Shown: positions 43,261-51,914, numbered from the stretch's first letter. The stretch is DNA of 64,000 nucleotides from Rubrivivax sp. (GCA_022842595.1 JALHPF010000024.1:1-64000), one strand, 5' to 3'. Program-made: numbers and translations. The notes: generated by a model not told the origin, from the sequence alone.

Positions 43261-45534
43261 TCAGTTCTGCAGGATCTTCGAGCCCTTCATCACGATGTCG
43301 CTCGAGGCCTTGACGTTGATCTTGCCCGAGCCGTCGATCGTGATGTCCTTGCCCTTGATGGTGATGGTGCCGTCCTTTTTCATCGTGATGCTGGCGCTGC
43401 CGGTCTTGATGGTCACCGAATCGCCGGCGTCGATGACGAGGTTCTTGCCCACCTTCAGTGCGTCGTCCTTGGTCACCTGGGTGCTGCGGCCCTTGCCGAC
43501 GGCGGTGGACTGGTCGCCGCCCACCTTCAAGTCACGGTTGGCGCCGATCTCGTTGCTCTGGTTGGCGCCGACAGACGTGCTCTGATTCGCGCCGACACTG
43601 GTGCTTTGGCTGGCGCCCACGGTGATGATCTGCGCGGCGCCGATCGTCACACTCTGCAGTGCACCGATGACGATCTCCTGTGCAGCGCCGATCGCGATCG
43701 TCTCGTTCACACCGACCGTGTGGGTGCGCTGCATGGCCACCGTGGCGGTTTCACTGGCACCGACGCTGATGCTGCGGTTGGCGCCGATGGTGATGCTCTC
43801 GTTGGCGCCCACGCTCTCGGTGCGGTTGGCGCCGATCGTGATGGTCTCGTTGTTGCCGACGTCTTCGGTGCGATTCACACCGATGGTGATCGTCTCGTTG
43901 TTGTCGACCGTCTCGGTGCGGTCGTGCTTGATGTGGCTCGTCTCGTCGTGGTCGATGGTCTTGCTGCGGTCATGCCCCACCCAATGGGTCTCGTCGTTCT
44001 CGACCTCGATGTCCTGGTTCTTCTCCGCATGCAGCCAGACCTGCTCGCTGCCCTTCTTGTCCTCGAAGCGCAGCGCATTGGCATTGCCGTAGGCGCCGCC
44101 CTTGGAAGAACGCGAGAGCACGCCGCTTTGGGTCATGTTCGCTGGCAGCTCCCAGGGCGGCATGTTCTCGGCGTTGTAGACGCGCCCGGTGATGAGGGGC
44201 TGGTCGGGGTCGCCTTCGAGGAAGTCGACGACCACCTCCTGGCCGATGCGCGGGACCTGCACGAACCCGAAACTCTTGCCCGCCCAGGGGCTGGACACGC
44301 GCACCCAGCAACTGCTCTTCTCGTTCTTCTTGCCGTAGCGGTCCCAGTGGAACTGCACCTTCACGCGGCCGTACTTGTCGGTGAAGATCTCGTCGCCCGC
44401 CGGCCCCACCACCACGGCCGTCTGCGGGCCCTGCACCACCGGCTTGGGACTCTTGCGCGCGCTGCGGTAAGGCACGCTCGACGCCAGCGCCGTGAAACGG
44501 CAGCTGAAGCCCGCACAGGCGGAGGGCCCGGCACTCTCGTAGGCCGTCTGGTCCACCACGATCTGCGTGCCCGTGACCAGATATTCGCAGTTGTCGCTCT
44601 CGCGCAGCGAACCCTCCAGCTTCACCAGCCCGCCGGTGGCCAGCGCCCGCGCGTCACTGTGCGCGCTGGCCTGGCGCGTGAGCGCGGCGTATTCCTCCAT
44701 CTGCGCGCGCACGAACTGCTCACCATCGCCTTCCAGGTCATAGAAGCCCGGGTAGTCGAACACCTCCATGTCGCCCAGCGTGTGGCCCCCGGGCTGACTG
44801 CGCGACTGGCGCAAGTCGGTCTGCGTGCGCGTGAAGTCATAGTCCTGGATCACCGCCGCACCCGGCTGCACGCGCTGCGTGCACGCCAGGTCCCAGCAGG
44901 CCTCCTGGCCCAGCCCGGCGGCCTGCCCGCCATGCTGGTAACGCACCTTCAGCGGGCTGCAGCCCGGGCACGGCTCGCTGGCGCTCACCGCATCGGCCAG
45001 CACCAGCGTGTGCTTGCCCACCGAGTGCTCGAAGAAATAGTAGATCCCCTCCTGCTCCATCAGGCGCGAGAGGAAATTGAAGTCACTCTCGCGGTACTGC
45101 ACGCAGTACACCCAGGGCGTGAACGCCGTGGTCGTGCGGTCATCGATGCTGGCGATCGCGTGGTCGCCCAGCACAGTCTCGATGATCTGCAGCACCGTCT
45201 GGTTCTGGAAGACCTTGCAGTCCTGGGTCTGCGACAGGAACCAGAACCAGGGCCGGGCAGTGAGCAGGTACTGGAAGAAGCGGCCGCTCTGGCCGACCAG
45301 CGAGACCTGCTCGACGATGCCGTCGAAGCAGCGCGGGGTCTCGGCGACATCGGCGTTCTGGTGCAGCCGCACGGTGACGTGCTGGCCGAGCAGGGCGTTG
45401 AAGTCCAGGTCGGGCTTGGGGCTGAGGGCCAGGACCGAGTAGGTGAAAGGCTCGCTCAGGGCTTCCTGCGCGGTCAGCTGCCCCAGCAGCAGGTCGGGGC
45501 CGAAGGGGCTGTCGAGTTCCGCAAAATGTTCCAT
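43261..45534 (-). CDS. vgrG: T6SS spike protein VgrG, copy 1
   Basis: A 757-residue VgrG/TssI. The gp27-like N-terminal part begins MEHFAELDSPFGPDLLLGQL, the gp5-like OB region holds GRVKVQFHWDRYGKKNEKSS and VQVPRIGQEVVVDFLEGDPD, and the C-terminal ~240 residues are a beta-helix of short repeats (NETITIGANRTESVGANES). No toxin domain is fused. The ATG at 45534 gives the family N-terminus; the frame is open upstream. The DNA from about 44051 to the start codon reads as identical to vgrG2, while the repeat tip differs, as expected if the tip selects cargo. Confidence 0.95.
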   Translation of the reverse strand: MEHFAELDSPFGPDLLLGQLTAQEALSEPFTYSVLALSPKPDLDFNALLGQHVTVRLHQNADVAETPRCFDGIVEQVSLVGQSGRFFQYLLTARPWFWFLSQTQDCKVFQNQTVLQIIETVLGDHAIASIDDRTTTAFTPWVYCVQYRESDFNFLSRLMEQEGIYYFFEHSVGKHTLVLADAVSASEPCPGCSPLKVRYQHGGQAAGLGQEACWDLACTQRVQPGAAVIQDYDFTRTQTDLRQSRSQPGGHTLGDMEVFDYPGFYDLEGDGEQFVRAQMEEYAALTRQASAHSDARALATGGLVKLEGSLRESDNCEYLVTGTQIVVDQTAYESAGPSACAGFSCRFTALASSVPYRSARKSPKPVVQGPQTAVVVGPAGDEIFTDKYGRVKVQFHWDRYGKKNEKSSCWVRVSSPWAGKSFGFVQVPRIGQEVVVDFLEGDPDQPLITGRVYNAENMPPWELPANMTQSGVLSRSSKGGAYGNANALRFEDKKGSEQVWLHAEKNQDIEVENDETHWVGHDRSKTIDHDETSHIKHDRTETVDNNETITIGVNRTEDVGNNETITIGANRTESVGANESITIGANRSISVGASETATVAMQRTHTVGVNETIAIGAAQEIVIGALQSVTIGAAQIITVGASQSTSVGANQSTSVGANQSNEIGANRDLKVGGDQSTAVGKGRSTQVTKDDALKVGKNLVIDAGDSVTIKTGSASITMKKDGTITIKGKDITIDGSGKINVKASSDIVMKGSKILQN

Positions 45535-45538
45535 CGTG
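44051..45538. repeat. Identical vgrG segment, copy 1
   Basis: About 1.49 kb of vgrG1 that I read as identical to 52609-54096 in vgrG2. Identity begins inside the end of the gp5-like region and stops 4 bp upstream of the start codon (CATCGTG shared, then CC against AG). The boundaries point to recent duplication or gene conversion limited to the coding region. Confidence 0.9.
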
Positions 45539-45595
45539 CCTGCCAGGGCGCTGTGCTGCCCGGGGCAGGGCAGGAACGGCGGGAGTTGATCGCAA

Positions 45596-45624
45596 ATCCT
45601 ATGCAACGCCAGTAGCGATGTCCA
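45596..45624 (-). promoter_or_regulatory. Putative promoter of vgrG1 operon
   Basis: Read on the - strand, TGGACA (plus positions 45619-45624) and TAGGAT (45596-45601) are 17 bp apart, with the start codon about 60 bp downstream. Five of six -35 bases and four of six -10 bases match sigma70 consensus. It would drive operon A from vgrG1 to the immunity gene. Confidence 0.4.
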
Positions 45625-45740
45625 GCGGCGCCTCGCCCAAATGATGGACCGAATGGCTGCCGGCGGGTCCGCGGGTTTGCCGCAGCGACTGTGCCGGTCT
45701 GCGGGTGTGCTTCGTGCTTCCCGCCGGACGCGGTCTGTGG

Positions 45741-45796
45741 CACGAGGCCGCGCTGCCGCGCGGTAAAGCACGAGGCCGCGCTGCTGCGCGGCAAAG
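45741..45796. repeat. Tandem 28-bp repeat, two units
   Basis: Two adjacent 28-bp units at 45741-45768 and 45769-45796, each beginning CACGAGGCCGCGCTGC and ending in AAAG, differing at two positions. With only two units and no spacers, this is not a CRISPR. It may derive from slippage or from a small intergenic repeat. Confidence 0.75.
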
Positions 45797-46096
45797 CAAC
45801 AGCGCCGGGGCCGGGCGGATCCACTTCAACTTCGGCAGGCGCACCTTCATCAGCGGCAGCATCTCGTCCCAATGCCCGGGCGCGAACGCGGTCGCGGCCT
45901 CAGTTTCTTGCGCTTGCGGAAAGTGGCGGGTGGGGGATATTCCCAGCGCTGGAAACAAGAATGTGCCGAAGAGGTGCAACTGACCACGTCAGTTTCTCGC
46001 AGTTCGATCAGGTCGCCGTTGGCGTTCTTCGTGGCAAGGGCATTTTTAATCTCATTTCCAGCCGCGGCAGCTGATTTTCTGCTCGGGCCAGCCCAC

Positions 46097-46552
46097 TCAG
46101 CGCAACTCCAGGCGCTGGTAAACAGCCTCCAGTCCATTCTTCAACTCGTCCATGTGCTGGCGCCACAATCGACCGAAGTCGGCGTCTTCCATCATCAGCT
46201 CACACAGTTCCGACCGCAGCGGGTCCTGGACGGGAACCAGGCTCTGCAGCGAACGCCGAATCAGGCTGCTCCTGGCGCCGGGCGCGAGTTTCTTGGCGAG
46301 ATTGGAAAGCACGGCCCCGGTTTCACTGCCGACAACATCATTGGCGATCGGCAAGCCGCATATCCGGGCCACCACGGTTGCGGCGGCCACCGCCACGGCG
46401 CATTCAGTGACTTCAAGGTACTCGGACGGTGGCGCCGAGAGAACCCCGTCCAGCGCGTCGTTGATCTGGGCGATGTCGGGCGCATCTTCGAATTCGGAGA
46501 GCCAATCACTTGCGTCGTCGTTTTCTTGAGCCCGTGCGCCCCAGATGCTCAT
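46097..46552 (-). CDS. DUF4259 protein (possible second immunity)
   Basis: A 151-residue protein of the DUF4259 type: SIWGARAQENDDASDWLSEF matches the family start (GAWG..ENDDA.DW). The rest is helical. DUF4259 genes often occur near toxin and immunity genes. The ATG overlaps the Imm26 stop (ATGA). As the last gene of operon B it may be an additional immunity or orphan immunity gene. Function is unproven. Confidence 0.75.
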   Translation of the reverse strand: MSIWGARAQENDDASDWLSEFEDAPDIAQINDALDGVLSAPPSEYLEVTECAVAVAAATVVARICGLPIANDVVGSETGAVLSNLAKKLAPGARSSLIRRSLQSLVPVQDPLRSELCELMMEDADFGRLWRQHMDELKNGLEAVYQRLELR

Positions 46553-47028
46553 GACTCGCGGACCTTGTAAGGGGCGTGGTTACCGTTGATCAGGCGGTCG
46601 ACGATGATCTCGACAGCAAGTTCGGGCTTATGGCAGACCAGCAGTCGATCCAGGTCTTTCACCTGCTTGTCGCTGACGAACTTGTCGACTCCCTTGTGGG
46701 AAATCCTGGGGCGCCCCATCGTCCATGTGTGGGTATCGTAGTCATAACACGTGGCGACCGCTGGGGCGTAAGGGTCCTCATCAGCCTGGAATGGTTCGAA
46801 GCCAACGATCGGCCAGGAACCATCCTTGATCGCAGAATCGGTGCTGACGACGAAGAACGAAATCGGCTGGCCGCGAGCCTCCTGAATGGATTGTATATCC
46901 CGGGCCGAGTATTGATAGACGCCGAGGTCGCCATACTCAAATATTCTTGCGTAGGCAAACAACCCGTCCGGCAAGGGAATGGCAATGACATCGCCTGTTC
47001 TGTATTTGATCTTTCCTGCCTTGGCCAT
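46549..47028 (-). CDS. Imm26-family immunity protein
   Basis: A 159-residue protein with the Imm26 pattern at its start (KIKYRTGDVIAIPLPDGLFA, then YARIFEYGDLGVYQY). The ATG at 47028 is preferred to an upstream TTG because it gives the family N-terminus. It is cytoplasmic, with no signal peptide. It lies 21 bp after the GIY-YIG toxin gene, so it is the likely cognate antidote. GC content is visibly lower than in the core T6SS genes, suggesting transfer. Confidence 0.75.
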   Translation of the reverse strand: MAKAGKIKYRTGDVIAIPLPDGLFAYARIFEYGDLGVYQYSARDIQSIQEARGQPISFFVVSTDSAIKDGSWPIVGFEPFQADEDPYAPAVATCYDYDTHTWTMGRPRISHKGVDKFVSDKQVKDLDRLLVCHKPELAVEIIVDRLINGNHAPYKVRES

Positions 47029-47049
47029 CGTTGCCCCAGTCAAATTGAA

Positions 47050-47688
47050 CTAGCTTGCGCCCTTGGATTTCGCACAATCCAGGTAATCGTCTTTACGCGG
47101 GTTGTTCGGGCCGACCGGATTGATCTGATCCACGGTACTGTATTTGGCCCGCGCCAGATGCTCGGCCCCGCGAACCGCTGCATAGGAATCCGTGGTGAAC
47201 ACTTCCTGCAGCGGCCCGACGTTTCGGTGGTGTCCGGCCTGGCGCCGTTTCAGGATATCCGCAACACGTTCACCGGGCTTGCCGCTCGTGCGGCCCACAT
47301 ATGTTCCGATCTTCTTGCCGTTCTTGTCAAACTCATCGGCCTTGTACACCACATACTTCTTTTTCTCCTTGTCGCGTTTGTGCTTGCACGGGTCCTTCTT
47401 GCCCTTTTTCGCCTTGTGCTTGCCCACCGTGTTGCCTGGGCCTTTGCCGCCACTCTTCTTCAGTGACTGTTCCGCAGCCTTCTTGGCCGCATCCCGCGTG
47501 GCCGCCGTTCCCGCCTGTCGCCCCAAGCCTTGCGCCGCCGCCTTCTTCGCGGCTTCTTCAGCGGCCTTCTTCGCCGCGGCCTCGGCCGCCTTCTTGGCCG
47601 CCGCCGTGGCAGCACGTTTGGCGATGATCTTGCCGGCCGCGGCGATGCCGACACGAACCGCAATGCCAACGATCAGGGGCAAGGGCAT
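47050..47688 (-). CDS. T6SS effector with GIY-YIG-type nuclease domain
   Basis: A 212-residue protein. One hydrophobic helix (LIVGIAVRVGIAAAGKIIA) is followed by an Ala/Lys-rich helical stretch (~25-75), a Lys-rich linker (~76-110) and a C-terminal GIY-YIG-type nuclease (~112-210). The motifs are KYVVYKA (GIY), TYVGRTSG (YIG with Arg133), Arg141, Glu176 in RGAEHL and the Asn in INPVGPNNP, as in polymorphic-toxin nucleases. It follows the PAAR-like gene by 9 bp and is followed by Imm26. It probably cuts nucleic acid in target cells. Confidence 0.8.
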   Translation of the reverse strand: MPLPLIVGIAVRVGIAAAGKIIAKRAATAAAKKAAEAAAKKAAEEAAKKAAAQGLGRQAGTAATRDAAKKAAEQSLKKSGGKGPGNTVGKHKAKKGKKDPCKHKRDKEKKKYVVYKADEFDKNGKKIGTYVGRTSGKPGERVADILKRRQAGHHRNVGPLQEVFTTDSYAAVRGAEHLARAKYSTVDQINPVGPNNPRKDDYLDCAKSKGAS

Positions 47689-47697
47689 GGGCCGGTC

Positions 47698-48087
47698 TCA
47701 GCCGTGGTTGTGGGTGGTGGGGTCGTCGTGGCGGCAGACATTGCAGCCCTCCACGAACACGTCCATCGACCAGAAGGCGCTGTAGATCTTGCCCTGCACC
47801 TGGGCGCTGACGATGCCCTTCTTCAGGCCCTTGGTGGCCCCCTCGTCGCCGCTGGACACCTTGAAGAAGCTGACATCGCGCAGCATGATCGGTTTGCCTT
47901 CGATGAACACGCTCGTCGAGCCGTTTTCCAGGTCGGTCGAGCTGCCCTTGTTGGGCCAGGGCACCGGCACCCCGGTGGCGGGCGGCGGCGGCGGGCTGAA
48001 GCAGACATCGGGCGGCATGGCCACCGCGGTCGACCCGCTGGTCTTGGAAATGATCTGGCGTTCGTTGGCGTAGACGTCGTGGCCCAT
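47698..48087 (-). CDS. PAAR-like DUF4150 protein (stand-alone)
   Basis: A 129-residue DUF4150 protein: GHDVYANERQIISKTSGSTA, DVCFSPPPPPATGVPVPWPN, GSTSVFIEGKPIMLRDVSFF and the end VEGCNVCRHDDPTTHNHG. It is the spike tip for VgrG2 and has no toxin of its own. The effector is the next gene, in contrast with operon A where both parts are fused. Confidence 0.85.
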   Translation of the reverse strand: MGHDVYANERQIISKTSGSTAVAMPPDVCFSPPPPPATGVPVPWPNKGSSTDLENGSTSVFIEGKPIMLRDVSFFKVSSGDEGATKGLKKGIVSAQVQGKIYSAFWSMDVFVEGCNVCRHDDPTTHNHG

Positions 48088-48095
48088 GGTGTCGC

Positions 48096-49142
48096 TCAAA
48101 GCCAGGTCAGGGCCACGGCGGCGCGCTGGCCGTCGTCGCCTTGCAGCTGGCACAAGGTGTTGAATCCCGGCGCGTAGTCCAGTTGCTGGGCTTGCAGCAG
48201 CCAGGCCAGGGCAATCAGCCCGCTGGCAGCGCCGGTGTTGCCCAGGCTTTCGGCAGGCAGCCAGAGTGCGGGGCTGGCGGGGCAGTCCTGGAAGGCGCGC
48301 AGGCTGGCCAGGGCATGTTCTTCGGCGAAGAAGGCCTCGCCGCTGAGGTCGGCGATGACGAGATCCGTGCCGTCGATCGGCTGCTCGGCTGCCAGGCAGG
48401 CGCGCTGCAGGGCCAGCGTCAAACCTTGCCCGGTGTTGCTCAGGTCGTTGTCCAGGCGCGCGGCTTCCTGAGCGAAACCCACGCCCGTGCACAGCAGCTG
48501 TTCGGCGTCGGTGTCTTCGTCCAGGCGCGTCAGCAGCAAGGCGCCTGCGGCTTGCCCCGGCACGAAGCCGCTGGGCAGCCCCGGGCCCAGGCAGCGCCCG
48601 GCGTGGCACAGGGCGCTCAGGGTGTCGGGCAGAAGGTAGGTGTCCGCGGCCGCCACCAGCACGGCCGGCGCATCGTGGCGGTACAACAGTTCGTGCGCAG
48701 CTGCCAGGGCATGGGCCAGGCCGACGCTGCCCAGGGCGAAGGTGCGCGACCCGGCACCGGGCCGGCCGAACTGCCGGACAAAGGTGTCGACGACTTGCTG
48801 GTCCCAGCCACTGGGGCGGCCGGGGCGCTGGCTTTCTGCCAGACAGGCGAGCACGGGCAGGTCTGCGGCGGACAAGGCATGCAGCCCCAAGGCCGGCAGG
48901 TCGGCGCAGGCTTCCAGCGCAGCCCGGGCCATCCAGTGGCCCATGAGATTGGCAGCGTCGCTTGCCGGTGTCTGCCCATCAGCGGGCAGCGGCGCGGTGG
49001 TCGCGGTGTGTTCGCCATCGGCCAGCCTCACGCGTTCGAAGCAGTTCAGGCGACATCGCAGCGCCGCCGCGGTGCTGGCTGTGTCCAGCCCCACGCTGGT
49101 CAGCAGCCCGGTGGCGGCAATGCGCACGGCCTGCTCACGCAT
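48096..49142 (-). CDS. Ketosynthase-like (thiolase-fold) protein B
   Basis: A 348-residue relative of the ketosynthase-like protein A: EQAVRIAATGLLTSVGLDTA at the start, GFVPGQAAGALLLTRLDED, and LGNTGAASGLIALAWLL near the end. The usual active-site Cys position reads ALGSVGLAHA, again without Cys, while the GN motif is kept as in KAS III enzymes. It overlaps the DUF2169 gene by 8 bp and sits 8 bp before the PAAR-like gene. A structural adaptor role is inferred. Confidence 0.8.
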   Translation of the reverse strand: MREQAVRIAATGLLTSVGLDTASTAAALRCRLNCFERVRLADGEHTATTAPLPADGQTPASDAANLMGHWMARAALEACADLPALGLHALSAADLPVLACLAESQRPGRPSGWDQQVVDTFVRQFGRPGAGSRTFALGSVGLAHALAAAHELLYRHDAPAVLVAAADTYLLPDTLSALCHAGRCLGPGLPSGFVPGQAAGALLLTRLDEDTDAEQLLCTGVGFAQEAARLDNDLSNTGQGLTLALQRACLAAEQPIDGTDLVIADLSGEAFFAEEHALASLRAFQDCPASPALWLPAESLGNTGAASGLIALAWLLQAQQLDYAPGFNTLCQLQGDDGQRAAVALTWL

Positions 49143-50151
49143 GGTGGAGTTCGATTCGGTCGATGGGGGCCTGGCTGCGCAGCAGCGGCCAGTGCGTGCG
49201 CCAGACGAGGCTGAAGCGCCCGAGATCGGGATCCAGCAGCAGGGTGTCGGCACGCATCGGCCGGCCCCGGGTCTTGCCCGCCTGGATGAAGCGCACTTGC
49301 GGCTGCAGTGCCGGCAGCTCGAACGAGCGATGGCCGTCGGGTGTGAGATTCCACAATTGCACGGGCAGGCCCGGGCCGAGCGCATCCACTTGCTGGTCCG
49401 CCGGGGCGGCCTGCCAGTGCCGCGTGTCGAAGTCGGCCGGCAACACCGGGAATCGCTGCTGGCGCCAGGCGTCGTCGAAGGTCCCGGCCCATTGCAGGCG
49501 CGGCTGCCAGCTGCGGCCGACCGGGCCGAAGCCGAGGCTGGGCTGGGCTTGCCAGGGGTCGGCCGGGGGCTGTCCCCGTGGCTGGGTGTGTGCCGCCCGG
49601 GGGTCCGCCGGCAGCTGGCGATGGCGGCCGTTGAAGCCGATGCCCAGGGGGTTGGCCGGCCAGGCCGGAGGCTCGTCCGTGCCATCCGGTCCGGGGTCGC
49701 TGCCACCGTAGGCCCTGGTGTAACTGAGCGCCAGGCGATCGAAGGCGGCTGCGTCGCTCAGGCTCCAGGCACCCCGGCCGGAGGCTGCACGCTGCCAACG
49801 ACGTTCGCCCCACACCTCGAAGATCTTCTCGAGTGACCCGACCTGCAGGCCCACCGTCGTGCCCTGGGCGCCGCCGCGAGCTTGCGCATAGGCCGAGCCC
49901 GTCAGCAGAACGTCGCACCGCGGCTTGTACGGCACGGTTTCCGCTTCCTGCTTCGGCGGTGTCAGACCGGGCGCGCCTTCGAACTGGTCGACTTCGCAGA
50001 TCGGCATCTGCACGTCCGCGAGCCGGGCCAGCTGCCCCGATGCCGGCAGCTCGAAGCTCGCCTTCGCCACCAGCAGCAGCAGCGGCGTGCCGTCTGGCGC
50101 CATGGCTGGCAGAGTGGTCGCGGCGATGCCCAGGCGATTGACGATGTCCAC
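49135..50151 (-). CDS. DUF2169 protein B (probable T6SS adaptor)
   Basis: A 338-residue DUF2169 protein: CDVLLTGSAYAQARGGAQG, YTRAYGGSDPGPDGTDEPP and LGFGPVGRSWQPRLQWAGTF parallel copy A. Start chosen as GTG at 50151 (DIVNRLGIAATTLPAM), 14 bp after the DUF6484 stop; the frame is open further upstream but those residues are antisense to DUF6484. No strong ribosome binding site is seen, so the start is tentative. Confidence 0.82.
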   Translation of the reverse strand: MDIVNRLGIAATTLPAMAPDGTPLLLLVAKASFELPASGQLARLADVQMPICEVDQFEGAPGLTPPKQEAETVPYKPRCDVLLTGSAYAQARGGAQGTTVGLQVGSLEKIFEVWGERRWQRAASGRGAWSLSDAAAFDRLALSYTRAYGGSDPGPDGTDEPPAWPANPLGIGFNGRHRQLPADPRAAHTQPRGQPPADPWQAQPSLGFGPVGRSWQPRLQWAGTFDDAWRQQRFPVLPADFDTRHWQAAPADQQVDALGPGLPVQLWNLTPDGHRSFELPALQPQVRFIQAGKTRGRPMRADTLLLDPDLGRFSLVWRTHWPLLRSQAPIDRIELHHA

Positions 50152-50165
50152 GGCGGCGGGTGCGC

Positions 50166-50636
50166 TCAGTTCAGGTGGATCGCAGCGCCGCGAAGCCGGT
50201 GGGTGGCGCTGGCTTCGGCCAGCAGGTTGCGCCCCTGGATATGCACGGTGCCGTCGGACTGCAAGGTGATGCTGGCCTCGCCACAGCGCAGCACCAGCCG
50301 GTGCTGGGCGACGATGGTCTGTTCGGCCTGCTCGTCCACCTGCACCGAAGCCGGCAGCGATGCGTCGACCGACGCCACCTCGCTGGGCAGCATGCAGCCC
50401 AGCACCACCGGTCGGCGCCGATCGCCGCCCTCGAACAGCAGCGCGACGCGCCGCCCGATGTCTACACCGGTCAGACGGACAACGCTCTGCGCCAGGCATG
50501 GTGCGCTGTCCGGGTTGCCGCTGAAGGCCACCCAGGGCGCGCCGCCTTCTGCCAGGGCCACCAGCACCCCGACGAGCACACCGCCGGCTTGCTGCGTGTG
50601 GGTGCTCGGGTCGGATGCGGTTTCGATTTCAGTCAT
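50166..50636 (-). CDS. DUF6484 protein B
   Basis: A 156-residue relative of the operon A DUF6484 protein: GVLVGVLVALAEGGAPWVAF, VDIGRRVALLFEGGDRRRPV and VLRCGEASITLQSDGTVHIQ. The ATG at 50636 overlaps the end of the TIGR02270-type gene by 8 bp. It probably contacts the VgrG2 tip. Confidence 0.75.
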   Translation of the reverse strand: MTEIETASDPSTHTQQAGGVLVGVLVALAEGGAPWVAFSGNPDSAPCLAQSVVRLTGVDIGRRVALLFEGGDRRRPVVLGCMLPSEVASVDASLPASVQVDEQAEQTIVAQHRLVLRCGEASITLQSDGTVHIQGRNLLAEASATHRLRGAAIHLN

Positions 50637-51903
50637 GGGGTTCTCCTTCAAGTTCGGACTCGGCTTCGTACAACCACTGCAGTTGCGACGGGGCCGGTGC
50701 ATCCATGTCCAGGTCGGGCGAACCTGGCGACACCATCGCCAGATATCGCGCGGCGTGATGGCGAAACCGCAGCGGGCCATGCAGCAGCGTGTCGAACACG
50801 CCGGCCTGCCCGAGCGGCTGGCCACCCAGCCAGCGCATGTTCGTGCCGGGCCAGCGCTGCCGCTCGATCCAGGCGCGCACGTCGCCTGCCGTCGCCTGGC
50901 CTGCACGGGCCTCGACCGCCGCATCCAGGTCACCGAGGATCCAGTGCAAGGCAGACAAGGCGTCGTCGGCCAGCGTCACTTCGGCCAGCTGTTCGATGAG
51001 CCACGGCACGTGGAACGGGTCATTGGCGGCCTCGGCGGCGGCCAGCAGCCGCGTCCTGGGCGCGCCAGCCAGCAGCGCTGCCTGCCAGGCTTCACGCGAT
51101 GCCGTTAGCGGCAGCGTGGCGCACAGGTCCGACAGCGCGCACTGCCGCAGGGCTTCAGCGTCAGGGTCCGGGCCGCGGGGGCCGGCTGCCGCCCGCCGAA
51201 GCACCGGCTCGCTGACCCGTCGCTCGCCCAGCCGCCAGGCAGAGCAGACGGCTGCCATCGTGCCTGGTTCGGCGGCTGCGGTGGCTGTGACGCCATCCAG
51301 CACCTGCGCAATGCAGTCGTGTCGCCCGAAGCTGCCGCAATAGGCGAAGGCGGCCATGCGGAAACCGGGCTCGGCACTGCTCAGCGCACGGCCCAGGGTT
51401 TCGTCGGAGACTTCCCAGCGCTGGCGGGCGCACAGCTGCAGCAGCGCAGAGGCCGTGGGGTCAGGTGCCGACGAAGCCAACAGCTGCCGAACGACACGGT
51501 ACGCAGCCGAGGGATCGGGCAGCCAGCGCAGCGTTTCGCAGGTTGCATGCAGATGCATCGGGTCGCCAGCGCCATGCTCCAGGCTCGCACACAGCGAGTC
51601 AGCGCTGACCCCCTGTGCCGAGAAGTTCGCCCAGGCCCTGACGAACTGGTGCTCGGCAGTCCGGCGACGGCATCGTTCGCCGGCGCTCCGGCTGGCGTGT
51701 GCGCCCGCGATCCACAGGCCATGCAGATGCGCGGCCAGGCTGTCGTCTTCCCGCCGCCTTTGCTCGAAACTCACCTGCCGTGAATGCGCGCCAGCCCGAC
51801 GGCGGCGCAGGCGGTGGCAGGCTTCGTCGACATGCTGATCGAGCACGTGCTGGACAGGGGCGCAGGGGCGCCGTTGCGCTGCGGCCGAAGCAAGGGCGGT
51901 CAA
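50629..51903 (-). CDS. TIGR02270-type protein (copy 2)
   Basis: A 424-residue helical protein related to the gene at 30446-31777 (PVQHVLDQHVDEACHRLRRR at the start; DPFHVPWLIEQLAEVTLADD; ALHWILGDLDAAVEARAGQ). The start is TTG at 51903, 11 bp after vgrG2, with GAGG upstream and no better start. It replaces the methyltransferase of operon A. Overlap with DUF6484 suggests coupled expression. Confidence 0.72.
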   Translation of the reverse strand: MTALASAAAQRRPCAPVQHVLDQHVDEACHRLRRRRAGAHSRQVSFEQRRREDDSLAAHLHGLWIAGAHASRSAGERCRRRTAEHQFVRAWANFSAQGVSADSLCASLEHGAGDPMHLHATCETLRWLPDPSAAYRVVRQLLASSAPDPTASALLQLCARQRWEVSDETLGRALSSAEPGFRMAAFAYCGSFGRHDCIAQVLDGVTATAAAEPGTMAAVCSAWRLGERRVSEPVLRRAAAGPRGPDPDAEALRQCALSDLCATLPLTASREAWQAALLAGAPRTRLLAAAEAANDPFHVPWLIEQLAEVTLADDALSALHWILGDLDAAVEARAGQATAGDVRAWIERQRWPGTNMRWLGGQPLGQAGVFDTLLHGPLRFRHHAARYLAMVSPGSPDLDMDAPAPSQLQWLYEAESELEGEPHD

Positions 51904-51914
51904 CGCGGGCGGCC

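Larger units (their letters stand above)
45535..46096. other. Gap between effector operons with degraded sequence
   Basis: A 562-bp stretch between vgrG1 and the DUF4259 gene. It contains the vgrG1 promoter candidate and a tandem repeat. A - strand open frame (45599-45979) has a protein-like first half (FAPGHWDEMLPLMKVRLPKL) that then runs into the repeat and loses any pattern; it may be a remnant. No intact gene is supported. Confidence 0.5.

Noticed and set aside
43147..45615. Long + strand open frame opposite vgrG1
   Set aside because: It is antisense to vgrG1. The same frame recurs opposite vgrG2 only because the DNA is duplicated.
45741..45796. Possible CRISPR-like repeat
   Set aside because: Two directly adjacent units without spacers and no cas genes nearby.
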